From Bdellovibrionales bacterium GWA1_52_35 (GTDB taxonomy: Bacteria > Bdellovibrionota > UBA1018), in assembly GCA_001769805.1 (NCBI GenBank), contig MEPO01000035.1:16868-80867 (forward strand): a stretch of 64,000 nt of DNA, read 5' to 3'. Position numbers and translations under genes: made by a program. Shown here piece after piece: positions 50,580 to 59,755 of the stretch. Under the pieces are notes generated by a model. The model ran no database searches. It was not told the DNA's origin and saw only the letters and a list, made by a program, of their open reading frames with translations. Each line of letters starts with the position of its first letter. The stretch's first letter is position 1.

Positions 50580-52993
50580 CACTGAGCCCCCATCGCTTTC
50601 AGGTGCCCAACTACCCGCGCCGCTAGCGCATCGACCTCCTCGATGAGCTTGGGTAACGGCATCGAATACCGCTCTGCCAGTTCGCGAATGCGACCGGTGA
50701 GGCGCTGCGAGACGCGGTCCAACTCGCCCTGCACCTCGGCATCCAGACGAGCCATCCACTTGTCGTCCACGACGAGTGACTTGATATCTGCTTCATTCAG
50801 TTTTGTGTAGTGATCGTGCGCGGCAGTGTCGAGCGTTGCTTCCAGCTCCTTGATGGTACGTTTGAGCGCAGACTCCTGCTCGGCCAGCTCCAGCCAGTGA
50901 TTGAGAACCGCGACCTCATCCTTCGCCTCCCGGTCGTTCTTAATTTCCTTGACCCTCGCGGCGATCTCACCCTTGCCGATCTTTTCGAGCGCGCCGAGAA
51001 AGCCCTCCTCGTCACCATGCTCTTCTTCAAGCTCCGCAAGACCAGCGGTCGCTGCCTCCAACTCAGCGGATTTGGCGTCAAGCACAGCCTGCTCTTTGGC
51101 AAAGTATCTCGCTACAATCAGGGACTTCGGTACGAGGTCGCAAACCCAGCCCTTGTCCTTGGTCTTGCCGGTCTTCTCGTTTTTTTCGACGATGCGGGTA
51201 GGCTTGGCTATCCAACCGTCAGCAGCGATGAGGTAAGCGTCATCCTGCATCGTCGCGGACCAATAGTCCATGAGGTGCTGGAAAATATCGTAACCGTCAA
51301 TCAACGGCGTGCGACGGAAGGTCGTTAGCAGGTCCTCAGAGATTTCACGAATCAGCTCCTTGGGATGGCCTTCTTTCTTGAAAGAAGTCAGGAGAGGCGT
51401 AGTCTTCTTGCGCCAGTCGGCAAAAAGTTGGATTGCGGTCTTTTGGAATGCGGTAAACTCTGTGTGACCGAGGATAGCGGCCTTGACCTCGGTTATCGGG
51501 AGCTTGAGACGGGAGTAACCTGGGCGGCCTGACGACTCAAAGAGCGCAGCACGAGCGCCGGGCAAAACATCCCAAAAAGCGCCGAGCGCATCAAGGTCGC
51601 GGTTCGGTATGCCCCCGCGCAGATGCCCGTCGATGTCATGGATGTCCTCGGGATCGGAGCTGTCGATATAACGTGGCAAGTTGAGATTGAAGTCGCTCTT
51701 CGGGTTGGCAATCTCGGCTTGCGGCACCATCCGTGCGTATCGAGGCACGTCGGTCAGTTTGGTAAACGTGTCGACGATCCGGTGAATATCCTGCTCACGA
51801 AGACGGTTTTTATTGCCATCTTTGATAAAACCCTTGGAGGCGTCGATCATGAACACGCCTTTGCGTGCGCTAGCATTCTCCTTGTCGAGCACCAGGATGC
51901 ACGCTGGGATGCCTGTGCCGTAGAATAAATTGGCGGGCAAACCGATGACGCCCTTGAGGATGCCTGATAGCACGAGCTGCTTTCGGATCACGGCCTCGGC
52001 GTTGCCACGAAAGAGCACGCCGTGTGGGAGGATGCACGCGCCCTTGGCGGTGCTCTTCATCGAGCGGATGATGTGCAACAGATAGGCGTAATCGCCCTGT
52101 TTGGTCGGAGGCTCGCCCCAGCTAAAACGCTGGTATGGATCAGGCGAGGTCAGGCCCGTGGACCACGCTTTGTCAGAGAACGGCGGATTAGCGACAACGT
52201 AATCGTAGGTTCGAAGCTGCTCACCGTCTTTGAACTTGGGCTGCGTGAGAGTATTACCTGAGAGGATTGTAGCGGTTGGGAAATCATGCAGGATCATGTT
52301 CATGCGGGCCAAGCCCGCCGTGGTCACGTCCTTCTCTTGGCCTTCGAGCGTGATGCGCTTACCGGCCTGTGCCGCCACCTTGAGGAGCAATGAGCCCGAC
52401 CCACAAGTCGGGTCATAGGCCGTCGTCGAGGCCTTGGCCTTGTCAGGCGAAATGCCTATGACATGCGCCAGTATGCGGCTAACTTCGGCCGGAGTGTAAA
52501 ACTGTCCCTTGCTCTTGCCGCTTTCGGTGGCGAAATGCCGCATGAGAAATTCGTAGGCGTCGCCGAGAATGTCGTCGTGCTCGGCACGGTTGTGCGAAAA
52601 GTCGAGCTCTGGCTTCTCGAAGATAGCAATGAGGTCGGTAAGACGATCGACCATCTCCTTGCCTTCGCCGAGTTTGTTTGGGTCATTGAAGTCGGGAAAG
52701 TCACTGCGGGCCAGGCGGGAGTTTTTATCAACAAGTGGCGCGATGACTTCTTTGTTTATTCGGTCGCCGATGTCTGGCTTGCCCTTCATGGCAATAATGT
52801 CCTTGAAGGACGCGCCCTTCGGGATCGTGATGGGCGGGGTGAAGTCTTTGCTTTCTCCGTACTTATCCGTGATGTACTTCACGAATAGCATAAAAAGGAC
52901 GTAGTCTTTGTATAGGGTGGCATCCATGCCACCACGTAAACGGTTGCAGGATTCCCATAGTGAAGAATAAAGATCAGATTTCTTGAGTGCCAT
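50579..52993 (-). CDS. hsdM: Type I restriction-modification, M (N6-adenine methylase) subunit
   Basis: 804 residues, longer than the usual 500-530. The N-terminal helical domain (DLYSSLWESCNRLRGGMDATLYKDYVLFMLFVKYI) and the methylase core (GQFYTPAEVSRILA, AYDPTCGSGSLLLK, ANPPFSDKAW) are standard. The extra C-terminal 200-250 residues contain a strongly charged coiled coil (AELEAATAGLAELEEEHGDEEGF, LAEQESALKRTIKELEATL) as in the longer HsdM group. It methylates adenine in the half-sites chosen by HsdS. First R-M gene behind a small HTH gene. Confidence 0.95.
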   Translation of the reverse strand: MALKKSDLYSSLWESCNRLRGGMDATLYKDYVLFMLFVKYITDKYGESKDFTPPITIPKGASFKDIIAMKGKPDIGDRINKEVIAPLVDKNSRLARSDFPDFNDPNKLGEGKEMVDRLTDLIAIFEKPELDFSHNRAEHDDILGDAYEFLMRHFATESGKSKGQFYTPAEVSRILAHVIGISPDKAKASTTAYDPTCGSGSLLLKVAAQAGKRITLEGQEKDVTTAGLARMNMILHDFPTATILSGNTLTQPKFKDGEQLRTYDYVVANPPFSDKAWSTGLTSPDPYQRFSWGEPPTKQGDYAYLLHIIRSMKSTAKGACILPHGVLFRGNAEAVIRKQLVLSGILKGVIGLPANLFYGTGIPACILVLDKENASARKGVFMIDASKGFIKDGNKNRLREQDIHRIVDTFTKLTDVPRYARMVPQAEIANPKSDFNLNLPRYIDSSDPEDIHDIDGHLRGGIPNRDLDALGAFWDVLPGARAALFESSGRPGYSRLKLPITEVKAAILGHTEFTAFQKTAIQLFADWRKKTTPLLTSFKKEGHPKELIREISEDLLTTFRRTPLIDGYDIFQHLMDYWSATMQDDAYLIAADGWIAKPTRIVEKNEKTGKTKDKGWVCDLVPKSLIVARYFAKEQAVLDAKSAELEAATAGLAELEEEHGDEEGFLGALEKIGKGEIAARVKEIKNDREAKDEVAVLNHWLELAEQESALKRTIKELEATLDTAAHDHYTKLNEADIKSLVVDDKWMARLDAEVQGELDRVSQRLTGRIRELAERYSMPLPKLIEEVDALAARVVGHLKAMGAQ

Positions 52994-52995
52994 AT

Positions 52996-53208
52996 TTATT
53001 TCCTAACTGCCTTTTTCACTGTCGATATGTCTTCGGCTCCGCCCTTTTGTACCCAGCGGTCCACTTCCGTTGCCTTAAACTTCCATAGCTTCCCAACCCG
53101 ATGTGCCGGGATTTTTTCCCGTTCGAGCCAACGATAAACGGTCACGGCCGCCACCCCGAGATGCTCAGCAATTTGCTCCACAGAAAGCCACTTTTCGGAT
53201 TCAGTCAC
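52996..53208 (-). CDS. Small excisionase-type helix-turn-helix protein upstream of hsdM
   Basis: 70 residues from GTG 53208, with GAGGGG upstream. WLSVEQIAEHLGVAAVTVYRWLEREKIPAHRVGKLWKFKATEVDRWVQ is a complete HTH_17 (MerR/excisionase-like) domain. It is two bases from hsdM and probably regulates the R-M genes; recombination directionality is less likely in this context. Confidence 0.88.
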   Translation of the reverse strand: MTESEKWLSVEQIAEHLGVAAVTVYRWLEREKIPAHRVGKLWKFKATEVDRWVQKGGAEDISTVKKAVRK

Positions 53209-53360
53209 CGTGAACCCCTCCTGATTGAATACGTTATTGGTTGAGTATTAAAGATGAATAAAGATAAGACAAGGAGAGAATAGTAGAAAAATGTAGAACC
53301 GCAGAAAAACCGTTCCCTTTTGACTCGCTGTCGGTTCACCCTGGTTCGCCGGAGAGCAAT

Positions 53361-53376
53361 GGCTCAGAATGAGTGG
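53361..53376. repeat. Short dyad element GGCTCA-GAA-TGAGTGG
   Basis: CTCA-N3-TGAG as at 38975 and 41077. It lies 20 bp left of repeat copy G, which supports a composite element with this dyad at its left end. Confidence 0.55.
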
Positions 53377-53396
53377 GAGTCTGGAGTTTTGAGGAC

Positions 53397-53503
53397 AGGA
53401 GGGTCTCACCGAGACAGTGACACATCCTTTTGTTGTATCAAGATTGCAAACAAATCAATCAACAATGTTAGAGCTGATTTGCGATGCTGAGGGATACTGG
53501 GCA
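53397..53503 (+). repeat. Island repeat copy G (107 bp, strongly diverged)
   Basis: Starts AGGAGGGTCTCACCGAGACA and ends GCTGATTTGCGATGCTGAG then GGATACTGGGC. Both ends are conserved while the middle has diverged, but the length stays at 107 bp. The gene on its right again ends towards it. Confidence 0.75.
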
Positions 53504-53520
53504 AGCCAGATTGCACCCAC

Positions 53521-55314
53521 CTACTTCTTGGCTTTGTGAGAAAATATTTCGTGCACCGCTCCAATTGCTTTAGGGTTTGTGACCTTTTTTGTTTCCGCGC
53601 CAGATCTAATAAAGAGCTCCTCGTTAAAGTAAGAGACTTGTTTCTGGGGGGGGACCCAGATGCAGAGAATAGTCATCCCACGATAAACGATTGGCACAAT
53701 GTTCGAGCATACGCTTGTTTTAAGTGGTTCCGAAAGCTTTGAACCAGATAAGTGAGCGACCACCTTTCGGATATATGTATCCAGGTTTTGAGAGGACAAT
53801 TTAGCCTCTCTGTCAATCCCCACGCAGTACCGCGAACTTAATTGTATCGGTATAATTGAGTCGAGCGTTTGAATTCGGAGCGCGTCATTCTTCTTGTCTG
53901 CCACCCCTATGAAAAGACCACCAGTTTCACTTGCCCCCGAGTTGGCGATAGCGCAAACAGTTTCCAGGACTCGGTCTAGAACTTGAGGATCATAAGTTCT
54001 CGAGTCAGCTAGACGATACAAACCCTGCTTGCATTCAAAGATTGTCGATTCAACTCTCGAACGTCTAATGGCATTTTCAAATTGAATGGAACTTCCAACA
54101 CCATGATCCAACACCGGAGGGTCCTTGTCCTCAAAATGTCTCTCGATCAGGCCAACTACCGTGTCGATGTTTTGCTGTCTTGGTTCGCTTCGAATCTGTC
54201 CAGCTGCGACGTGCAGCCTTCCCTGCAAGTTCGAAAGTGCCGCCACTATCTTTTTTGTATCCGACGGGCTCTTGCGCCTTCGCACACAGAGCTCGAAGAA
54301 AGCCATGAAAACAGCGTAAAACGCGGTCTTGGAAGGGTTCGCACTCCCGGGATCAACAATCCGCCTAAAAGCACCAGATCCAGAGTCGTTTTCTTCGATA
54401 ACTGACCTTAGAATTGAAATTGTAGACACGATCTCGTGCTTGAGCCTTGTGGGCGTGTATGCAATCAAAGCGTCGTTCAACTTCTTGCCTTCCTCCGATT
54501 CGGGATCGTAACAGCCATCTAGGGCTCCTCCAGAAAATGCGAACGGATTTCCATGTAGTACTGAAATTACCAAGTCTGCTATTAGCTGTTCATCTTCGCT
54601 GAACCGGAGATTGTTTTTCCTAATGATCCCTTGTTTGCACCAAAAAGTTTCATCTGCCTTAATCGCATACGTTGTAAACTCTCCACCTGAATCAATGCTA
54701 ATTTCAGGCATTTCTGAAAGATCAAGCGTTTCGGAAGTGGCGTCTCCCCTGATCTCTGCTGAAGTTTCACGACAAACAGTTGCGAACTCTGACACGATTC
54801 CGGCTTGCCGCCTCTCTTGATCGCTAAGCTGCCTGCCAAACGAGTTGATTCTTCCAAATACGTCCGTTACCGCGTTCTCATTGATCGCGGGAAACTCTGT
54901 AACCGCAAGAGTATACTCCAATAGCTTCGCGCACTCCTGCGGTGAAAGTCTGGGAGCATCGGCAGGTGCTCTTTGAAATGCGTCTTGGTCAGCCAAAGTT
55001 TTTGCACGGGCAAGTTGTCCGTCGTCAAAGTATTTGCCCTTCACCGCAAATCCATTTTCAATGAAAGTAAAAACTGCATTTAGTCTTTGAAGTCCGTCGA
55101 GAATCTCGAAGCTTTTGGTTCCGTCTTCCTTTAGGCGGTATGCGAGCAGGATCAACGGAACTGGATAGCCAGCCAAGATAGAGTCTATCAACATCTGCTT
55201 TTCATGCAGCGACCAGACGAGTTTTCTCTGATACTTTCTATTTACCCTAAAATTTCCATCTCGATACTCGCGATATGCCTCTTGAACCGCCATCCCGCGC
55301 GGACTAACGCTCAT
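53521..55314 (-). CDS. DUF262 (GmrSD N-terminal-like) protein fused to a C-terminal AlbA_2 domain
   Basis: 597 residues. The first 240 are DUF262, a ParB/Srx-like fold: FRVNRKYQRKLVWSLHEKQMLIDSILAGYPVPLILL and EILDGLQRLNAVFTFIENGF, where DGLQR stands for the usual DGQQR that binds or cleaves nucleotides. Residues from about 415 contain STIFECKQGLYRL, VLETVCAIANSGASETGGLFIGVADKK, the AlbA_2/Schlafen-like signature. DUF262 is the sensor/NTPase half of GmrSD-type modification-dependent restriction; here an AlbA_2 domain replaces the DUF1524 nuclease. A defence function is likely but unproved. Confidence 0.85.
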   Translation of the reverse strand: MSVSPRGMAVQEAYREYRDGNFRVNRKYQRKLVWSLHEKQMLIDSILAGYPVPLILLAYRLKEDGTKSFEILDGLQRLNAVFTFIENGFAVKGKYFDDGQLARAKTLADQDAFQRAPADAPRLSPQECAKLLEYTLAVTEFPAINENAVTDVFGRINSFGRQLSDQERRQAGIVSEFATVCRETSAEIRGDATSETLDLSEMPEISIDSGGEFTTYAIKADETFWCKQGIIRKNNLRFSEDEQLIADLVISVLHGNPFAFSGGALDGCYDPESEEGKKLNDALIAYTPTRLKHEIVSTISILRSVIEENDSGSGAFRRIVDPGSANPSKTAFYAVFMAFFELCVRRRKSPSDTKKIVAALSNLQGRLHVAAGQIRSEPRQQNIDTVVGLIERHFEDKDPPVLDHGVGSSIQFENAIRRSRVESTIFECKQGLYRLADSRTYDPQVLDRVLETVCAIANSGASETGGLFIGVADKKNDALRIQTLDSIIPIQLSSRYCVGIDREAKLSSQNLDTYIRKVVAHLSGSKLSEPLKTSVCSNIVPIVYRGMTILCIWVPPQKQVSYFNEELFIRSGAETKKVTNPKAIGAVHEIFSHKAKK

Positions 55315-55525
55315 TATCTTCTCCGATCGTACAAGAACCCACCATTAATTGGTTCATTGAATATCGCACCAATTAGTTATTAGAGAAATGGGTATTTTTG
55401 CTCCTTCTAATATGCCCGAAACAAGGATCGCATATTAGTTTTGAACAGAAGCCTAGCTGCAAAAATTGAAATAGTTGTACCTCTGCGCTTGATCTCGCGG
55501 GTCCATACGATTTCCAGGGGAGAGT

Positions 55526-55618
55526 GGGTGAGAATGAGTGAAGTCTCTGGGACCATTTAGAAGACATTGAACTTCCTCCCAGTTCTTGATTCAGTTTGAA
55601 GTAGAGAAACTCCGTGTC
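55526..55618 (+). repeat. Composite repeat, left part only (dyad-like element plus motif 2)
   Basis: GGGTGAGAATGAGTG at 55526-55540 is followed at 55570-55618 by a 49-bp copy of the element found at 44568-44616. The 107-bp unit that follows at F is absent here. The rest of the 600-bp gap from 55,315 to 55,912 holds only a 10-bp palindrome GCGCTAGCGC (55749-55758) and a weak promoter-like TTGACT at 55828. Confidence 0.7.
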
Positions 55619-55912
55619 ATAACTGCCTGATGCCTCCCCGAAAACTGGTCCACGGGAACAAAGAAAATTCGGCCTTCTTCCTATCGATCAGTTTTGCATC
55701 GTTGAAAGACGTTTCTGAGAGTAGTTCTTTCTTATGTATAATCGGCAAGCGCTAGCGCATGACAAATTGTGAATTGATTTAAAATGAGGGCGCTAAGTCA
55801 GAATATGTTTGCGGTCAGGGTTGATGTTTGACTTGGTATTCTATTTGGATTATCTATCAACAACACAGGCAGGAACGCTCGGACCGAAGTAATCCGAATT
55901 GAAGGTGATGGT

Positions 55913-57172
55913 ATGTCCTTAGAAAATTTTCAATTTAATATATTCAAGTCTCCAGACCGAGTGATTTCAAATGGGCTCAAAGATGCTTTCCAAAAGGCTG
56001 GATTCGAACTTAGCGCCATTCAGCTACATCCGGCCTTGGGCGGCGCTGCAATTCGGGCTCCGATCACAAACTTTGAGTCGAACCAAGAAATTAAACAAAT
56101 ATTCGACTTCAATTCCGAACTATTCAGTCAGTTCAGCGCGACTATAAGTGGACCGGAAAAAAAATTTAGCACAGCGGTTACAGTGTTTCGGAATACTAAT
56201 GGTGTTGACAGTTGTAGCGTTCAAGCGCACGGAATTGATGAACAATACAGAGCGCACATTAATTCACTCGTAGCTAATTTGAGAGCCAATCTGAAAGCGC
56301 TAGATTCGACGAATACTCAAGAGGCTATTTTAGGGAGTGTGCTTTCAGCGCACTACCAAGCAAGAGAATCTGAGCTAAGTAAACTACTGGGTATTTCAGA
56401 GACTGTTATTTCTGATCAAGAGAAGTATCGTCAGACACTTGAGAAAACCTATGATGCAAAGAAGAGTGGACTCGAGCGCGATTATGCAGATTTAAAAAAA
56501 GCTCTCGATAACAAAGAGGCAGAATTTAATCAGAGGTTAACAGAAATCGATGACCGAGCTGCTCGGCATGCTAGACGTGAATTGAGAGAGTCACTCAAGG
56601 AGACCTTTCAACAAAGAGGAAAGAAGTTTGCTTTGTCAGACGGAACGATCGCCCTGCGGTCTCCTGTTAATAATTTGGCCGTTGCGCTAATTGCGGTTTT
56701 TGGCGGTTTATTTATTTTAGCCGTTCTGAATTCGTTCGGCATAGTGGGAACGCAATCGCAAGATGCGACTTGGATACATAATGTAAGGCAAGCCGTTCTC
56801 GGTTTTGGTTTTGCAGCATCTATTGTGTTTTTTATCCGATGGAACAGCCGTTGGTTTGAAAGGCATGCCCGAGAAGAATTTTTGCTGAAGAGACAAGAAA
56901 TCGACGTCGATCGTGCAAGTTGGGCGGTTGAGTTGGCATTTGAATGGTTTGACGAAAAGAAATGTGAAATTTCCGAGGCTTTACTTAGAACTATCACAAG
57001 AAATCTTTTTGATTACGAGCCACAACCAGCAGCAGTCCTGCATCCATTGGATGAGCTTGCTTCTGCGATCCTTGGAAGCGCCGCAAGTGCTCGCGTCAAG
57101 GTGAATGGCACCGAACTTGAGTTCGATCGAAAAAGCAAAAACCATCTCTCTAAACCAATAACTTCAGGATGA
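55913..57172 (+). CDS. Coiled-coil protein with two membrane helices, first gene of a nuclease pair
   Basis: 419 residues from ATG 55913 behind AAGGTG. Residues about 1-110 form an unassigned globular part. Residues about 155-245 are a charged coiled coil (KYRQTLEKTYDAKKSGLERDYADLKKALDNKEAEF). Two hydrophobic helices follow (LAVALIAVFGGLFILAVLNSF; VLGFGFAASIVFFIRW), then a C-terminal helical domain. This is the layout of a membrane-anchored sensor or scaffold. Its only neighbour in the same direction, 118 bp downstream, is a PD-(D/E)XK nuclease-like protein. Confidence 0.75.
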   Translation: MSLENFQFNIFKSPDRVISNGLKDAFQKAGFELSAIQLHPALGGAAIRAPITNFESNQEIKQIFDFNSELFSQFSATISGPEKKFSTAVTVFRNTNGVDSCSVQAHGIDEQYRAHINSLVANLRANLKALDSTNTQEAILGSVLSAHYQARESELSKLLGISETVISDQEKYRQTLEKTYDAKKSGLERDYADLKKALDNKEAEFNQRLTEIDDRAARHARRELRESLKETFQQRGKKFALSDGTIALRSPVNNLAVALIAVFGGLFILAVLNSFGIVGTQSQDATWIHNVRQAVLGFGFAASIVFFIRWNSRWFERHAREEFLLKRQEIDVDRASWAVELAFEWFDEKKCEISEALLRTITRNLFDYEPQPAAVLHPLDELASAILGSAASARVKVNGTELEFDRKSKNHLSKPITSG

Positions 57173-57290
57173 TGGAACTGGGGAATGGCAGGCACAGGGA
57201 AACGCTCGCTATTCGCATCAGCACTGCCTATTCACATCACGCTATTTCGAGCAAATTATATGACCGCGCTGATGAATAGGGTAGGAGAAT

Positions 57291-58826
57291 ATGGAAACAA
57301 TCCCGGCCTACAGGGAATTGCAACGCGACCTTTGTGAATTCGACGATGTCTCTATAGTTTTTCGAGCTGCAAGTAAGTGTTTCGAGTTCAGAAGTAAGTC
57401 AATTTCCGAGTGGCAAAATTACTTGCCTTGGGAACTGCTGCTCTTAACTAGATGGGCGTATGTTTTTTGCGAAAGCTCTTATCCTCATTCAAAGGTCGCG
57501 ACTGAGTACGATTTGAACCGCTTAATAAACAAAGTTAAGGTTCTCAGCGAACAGCAGGGGCCGAATCTGATAAAGAGCTCGAATGCTTTGGCAAAGTTCA
57601 TGCGAACACTTGCATTTCAGCAATTTTGGCATCAAGAAACGGATTTGGCCGGCCATTTGGGACGACAAGTGCACCTGTTTTCGAGGCTGACTGACAGAAA
57701 CGGACGGACAGTCGAAAGCGTATTTCAAAACAAGACTGGCCTTACCTGCTTGGATTTCTTGACTTTAGCGCTCACAGCGTGGATGAGGTTTTTGCCGAAT
57801 CACTCTTTGCAATTCATCGATTATTCTTGGTTCCAGCCAATAGATAGCCTGTGTTCGAAGGAAAAAGTTGAAGCGTTTTTTAATCTCCTGTCTGCCTCGA
57901 GATTAGAAATCAAGACGTACCTGCGGAGTTTAAAGGAGCAGCCTCTTGAGTATCAGCTCTTAGAGGCGAGTCCGTTAAGACGATATCCGTTTTTAAGAAT
58001 AGATAACAAACATTTTGTGTATTCACCATTTTTGATTCAGGACCTGGCAAGCTATTTTGTATATGATTTTCTGAAAATTGGAAATCTCGAATCTGGGGTG
58101 CTTGGGTCCTTCGGTGATGTATTTGAGAAATACATTCAACTCGGCCTCGATCACTCGAATGCTGTATTCATTCCAGAGGGAGGGCTCCGGCAGCTATTGG
58201 GCAGGCAACATAGGGTCGTAGACTACGTCGTTCCCGGTGAAGAGGGTACCTTGTTTATAGAAGCAAAAGGGATTGAGATGAGATTCCTGGCCCGGTTGGA
58301 CCCTAGTGACGAAGTAATGAGGGATTCACTTGAAGACAGTATAATTAAAGGCGTTGTTCAGGGCATGATCGTGGCAAACAGGGTCATTAAGAATCCGCCC
58401 GAACGCCTTAGAAATTTAAGACAACCGTTTTTTCTTCTACTGGTAACCTATAAGGAGCTGTATTTAGGTAGCGGTTCCGAGGCATGGAGTGAATTCTTAG
58501 AAGAGGCTGTTTTGCCGCATCTGCGGAACTCGAGTATAACAGAACCGCCCATTAAGCCTGACCACATTTTTTTTATTTCAGTTAAAGATTACGACCGCTT
58601 GATTCAGGCTGTTGGCCACGACATAAATCGGGCGTTCGCAATCTTGAAGGCAATTATTATTCTGTCTAAGGAGCCGGTAAGCCGCAAGTTGGTGTTTGGA
58701 ATGTATTTAGATGAGCTGGACAAAGCGGGCAATCAGCGGCCCCAGTATATTCAGGAGGGAGTAGATTCGGTGTTTACAAAAGTGCAAGCTGCGCTGGAGC
58801 AATACGAGAGTAATTCAAAAAAATAG
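57291..58826 (+). CDS. PD-(D/E)XK nuclease-like protein
   Basis: 511 residues from ATG 57291 behind GGAG. Around residue 280-335, VFEKYIQLGLDHSNAVFIPE, HRVVDYVVPGEEGTLFIEAKGIEM supply E, D and ExK in the order and spacing of a PD-(D/E)XK nuclease core. The N-terminal 250 residues are helical and unassigned; the C-terminal part contains an extended alpha/beta segment (PFFLLLVTYKELYLG, DHIFFISVKDYDRLIQAV). Together with the upstream membrane coiled-coil gene it looks like a two-gene defence system. Substrate and trigger unknown. Confidence 0.78.
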   Translation: METIPAYRELQRDLCEFDDVSIVFRAASKCFEFRSKSISEWQNYLPWELLLLTRWAYVFCESSYPHSKVATEYDLNRLINKVKVLSEQQGPNLIKSSNALAKFMRTLAFQQFWHQETDLAGHLGRQVHLFSRLTDRNGRTVESVFQNKTGLTCLDFLTLALTAWMRFLPNHSLQFIDYSWFQPIDSLCSKEKVEAFFNLLSASRLEIKTYLRSLKEQPLEYQLLEASPLRRYPFLRIDNKHFVYSPFLIQDLASYFVYDFLKIGNLESGVLGSFGDVFEKYIQLGLDHSNAVFIPEGGLRQLLGRQHRVVDYVVPGEEGTLFIEAKGIEMRFLARLDPSDEVMRDSLEDSIIKGVVQGMIVANRVIKNPPERLRNLRQPFFLLLVTYKELYLGSGSEAWSEFLEEAVLPHLRNSSITEPPIKPDHIFFISVKDYDRLIQAVGHDINRAFAILKAIIILSKEPVSRKLVFGMYLDELDKAGNQRPQYIQEGVDSVFTKVQAALEQYESNSKK

Positions 58827-58906
58827 AAACATCTTGGATTTCTCAACTAGATTCCTTCGGAGTCTGGCGTTCTTTGGGTAGAGAAGAAATGGTGGTGCAT
58901 TTAGCT

Positions 58907-59728
58907 TCACAACTCCCTCTCCTCCAGCTCCTTCACAAACCCCATGAACACCAGTGGGACAGAGTCCGGTGCGTTCTCGCGCACGGTGAGGGACTGAATC
59001 CATCGTTTGAAGAACAGCATCTGCTCGCGGATCCGCTGGGCGGCTGATTGAGAGACCATCTGGCAGGCGTAGCTGAGCTCCTGCTTGGGCGAGCCTTCCT
59101 TGGAGATGTAAAGGTCAACGTGCTTTAAAATGTAATCCGTAGCCTTGGAAGCCTGGCGTGCGCCGCTGTCTCGATAGCCGGGGACTTTGTAAGAAATACG
59201 GCTGGGACGGATCTCCTTGGAGTTGTACTCAACTAGTTCAAGCTCCTTCATCCGCTCGAGATCTGCTTTGCGCAAATAACTGCTGCTAATTGGAACGGAG
59301 TCAAACAAGAGCACTTGCTTGTGCAGCCGCAAAACGTCGGGGTTCTGGGTTAAGAACTCAAGCTGTTCGGCGGAGTAGGTCATGAAAGTTTTGGTTTCAT
59401 CCCAGAAGTCCTTCGCGCCTTTCTCCAGTGGTGGCATGAGGCTCTGCTCCAGGTACTCGGGGATCTCCTTGCCGCGGCGATCGCCCTTGAGGGTGACCAG
59501 GGTATGCATGAAGGCACAGACCAGGTCCTTCTTCTCGGCGCTCTCGATTCGCTCATAGAGAGAAACAAAAAGGGGGACGGAGGGCGGGATCTTGCCGGCT
59601 TCGATTTCCCGGAATTGCCGGAGTTTGACCCCGAGGTTCTTCTCGCCGCCCAGGATTTTGAAAAGCTCGGCGGTTGAGGTGAGGTTTTTCTGCTTTTTGA
59701 AACGAACAAGAAATTCTGAAAAATTCAT
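58907..59728 (-). CDS. Putative HTH-type regulator of unknown family
   Basis: 273 residues from ATG 59728 behind AAGGGAG. NLTSTAELFKILGGEKNLGVKLRQFREIEAGKIPPSVPLFVSLYERI near the start resembles a divergent XRE-like helix-turn-helix; the rest is helical with YLRKADLERMKELELVEYNSKEIRPSRISYKVPG as a possible second winged segment. The general look recalls TIGR02147-type regulators of predatory and related bacteria, but I cannot confirm it. A palindrome overlaps its promoter, suggesting autoregulation. It borders the mobile-element module and may control it. Confidence 0.6.
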   Translation of the reverse strand: MNFSEFLVRFKKQKNLTSTAELFKILGGEKNLGVKLRQFREIEAGKIPPSVPLFVSLYERIESAEKKDLVCAFMHTLVTLKGDRRGKEIPEYLEQSLMPPLEKGAKDFWDETKTFMTYSAEQLEFLTQNPDVLRLHKQVLLFDSVPISSSYLRKADLERMKELELVEYNSKEIRPSRISYKVPGYRDSGARQASKATDYILKHVDLYISKEGSPKQELSYACQMVSQSAAQRIREQMLFFKRWIQSLTVRENAPDSVPLVFMGFVKELEEREL

Positions 59729-59755
59729 GCACTTATCTCCCTTGTGCGTTTTTAC

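Noticed and set aside
49410..50759. A 449-residue hsdS starting at 50759
   Set aside because: The added 60 residues are translated from the end of hsdM in another frame and are rich in Gly, Arg and Ser without protein-like pattern. ATG 50579 in the TGATG overlap is the natural start.
22100..53503. CRISPR array
   Set aside because: Copies are kilobases apart with genes between them and there are no regular short spacers or cas genes.
22100..55618. The repeats as integron attC sites
   Set aside because: The same orientation and gene-then-repeat order are integron-like, but the RYYYAAC and GTTRRRY boxes and the long imperfect hairpin of attC are missing, and modules contain several genes on both strands. 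No integron integrase is visible.
55749..55758. GCGCTAGCGC palindrome as an att or operator site
   Set aside because: Single 10-bp palindrome with no second copy and no gene within 150 bp; kept only as a note in the gap description.
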